Source of the DNA: G020353115 sp964389685
GTDB lineage: Bacteria; Bacteroidota; Bacteroidia; Bacteroidales; VadinHA17
Assembly: GCA_964389685.1 (NCBI GenBank)
Contig: CAYMFM010000128.1
Location: 1-6,958, forward strand
Length of the DNA: 6,958 bases
Direction: 5' to 3'
Under the pieces are notes generated by a model. It was not told the origin of the DNA. It searched no databases and saw nothing but the letters and a program-made list of their open reading frames with translations. Made by a program: the position numbers and the translations under genes. Shown here piece by piece: positions 6,935 to 6,958 of this stretch (position 1 is its first letter; each line of letters begins with the position of its first letter).

Positions 6935-6958
6935 TGATAATCAATAGATATCAATTAT
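6930..6958. repeat. Inverted repeat running to the window edge
   Basis: ATAATTGATA (6930-6939) and TATCAATTAT (6949-6958) are perfect 10-bp inverted repeats with a 9-base centre. The left arm also forms an alternative dyad ATTGAT-A-ATCAAT (6933-6945), giving three related half-sites. The right arm ends exactly at the window boundary, so the repeat could be longer. Very AT-rich dyads can arise by chance, but the three half-sites in 29 bp would suit a DNA-binding protein. Confidence 0.45.

Noticed and set aside
199..6958. Insertion sequence, prophage, CRISPR or tRNA signals
   Set aside because: I saw no transposase or phage-like reading frame, no regularly spaced direct repeats and no tRNA cloverleaf. 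The inverted repeats at the right end are not matched by any mobile-element gene in the window.

Overview
The window most likely comes from a chromosome of the phylum Bacteroidota. The evidence is the gene set and its moderately AT-rich coding sequence: a DUF4783-like secreted protein next to nadC and a YihY/BrkB-family membrane protein, together with rlmH. Shine-Dalgarno signals are mostly weak, which also fits. I see no transposase, phage, CRISPR or RNA gene. The content is essentially housekeeping plus one very large sensor kinase.

Layout. Positions 1-198 carry no gene I can support, apart from a possible 24-codon gene tail, and hold a terminator-like hairpin (108-138). A minus-strand pair follows. 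rlmH (4433-3960, GTG start) methylates the pseudouridine at 23S rRNA position 1915. After a 47-bp gap comes a 1237-residue NtrY-like membrane histidine kinase (3912-199). A 107-bp divergent intergenic region (4434-4540) separates this pair from a plus-strand cluster. That cluster is a small exported DUF4783-like protein (4541-4939), nadC (4932-5774, overlapping the previous gene by 8 bp) and a six-helix YihY/BrkB-family protein (5801-6766, after a 26-bp gap). The last 192 bp (6767-6958) contain no gene but are almost entirely tandem and nested inverted repeats.

How the genes relate. rlmH and the kinase are probably co-transcribed leftward, and the DUF4783-nadC-YihY trio rightward. NadC makes nicotinate mononucleotide for NAD synthesis and RlmH matures the ribosome. 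The YihY-family and DUF4783 proteins have no established function. The kinase has no response regulator in the window, so its partner and signal are unknown. The items most worth a second look are the kinase's predicted 12-helix architecture with three extracytoplasmic regions and the palindrome cluster after the YihY gene. I did not find a clear new defence or mobile system.
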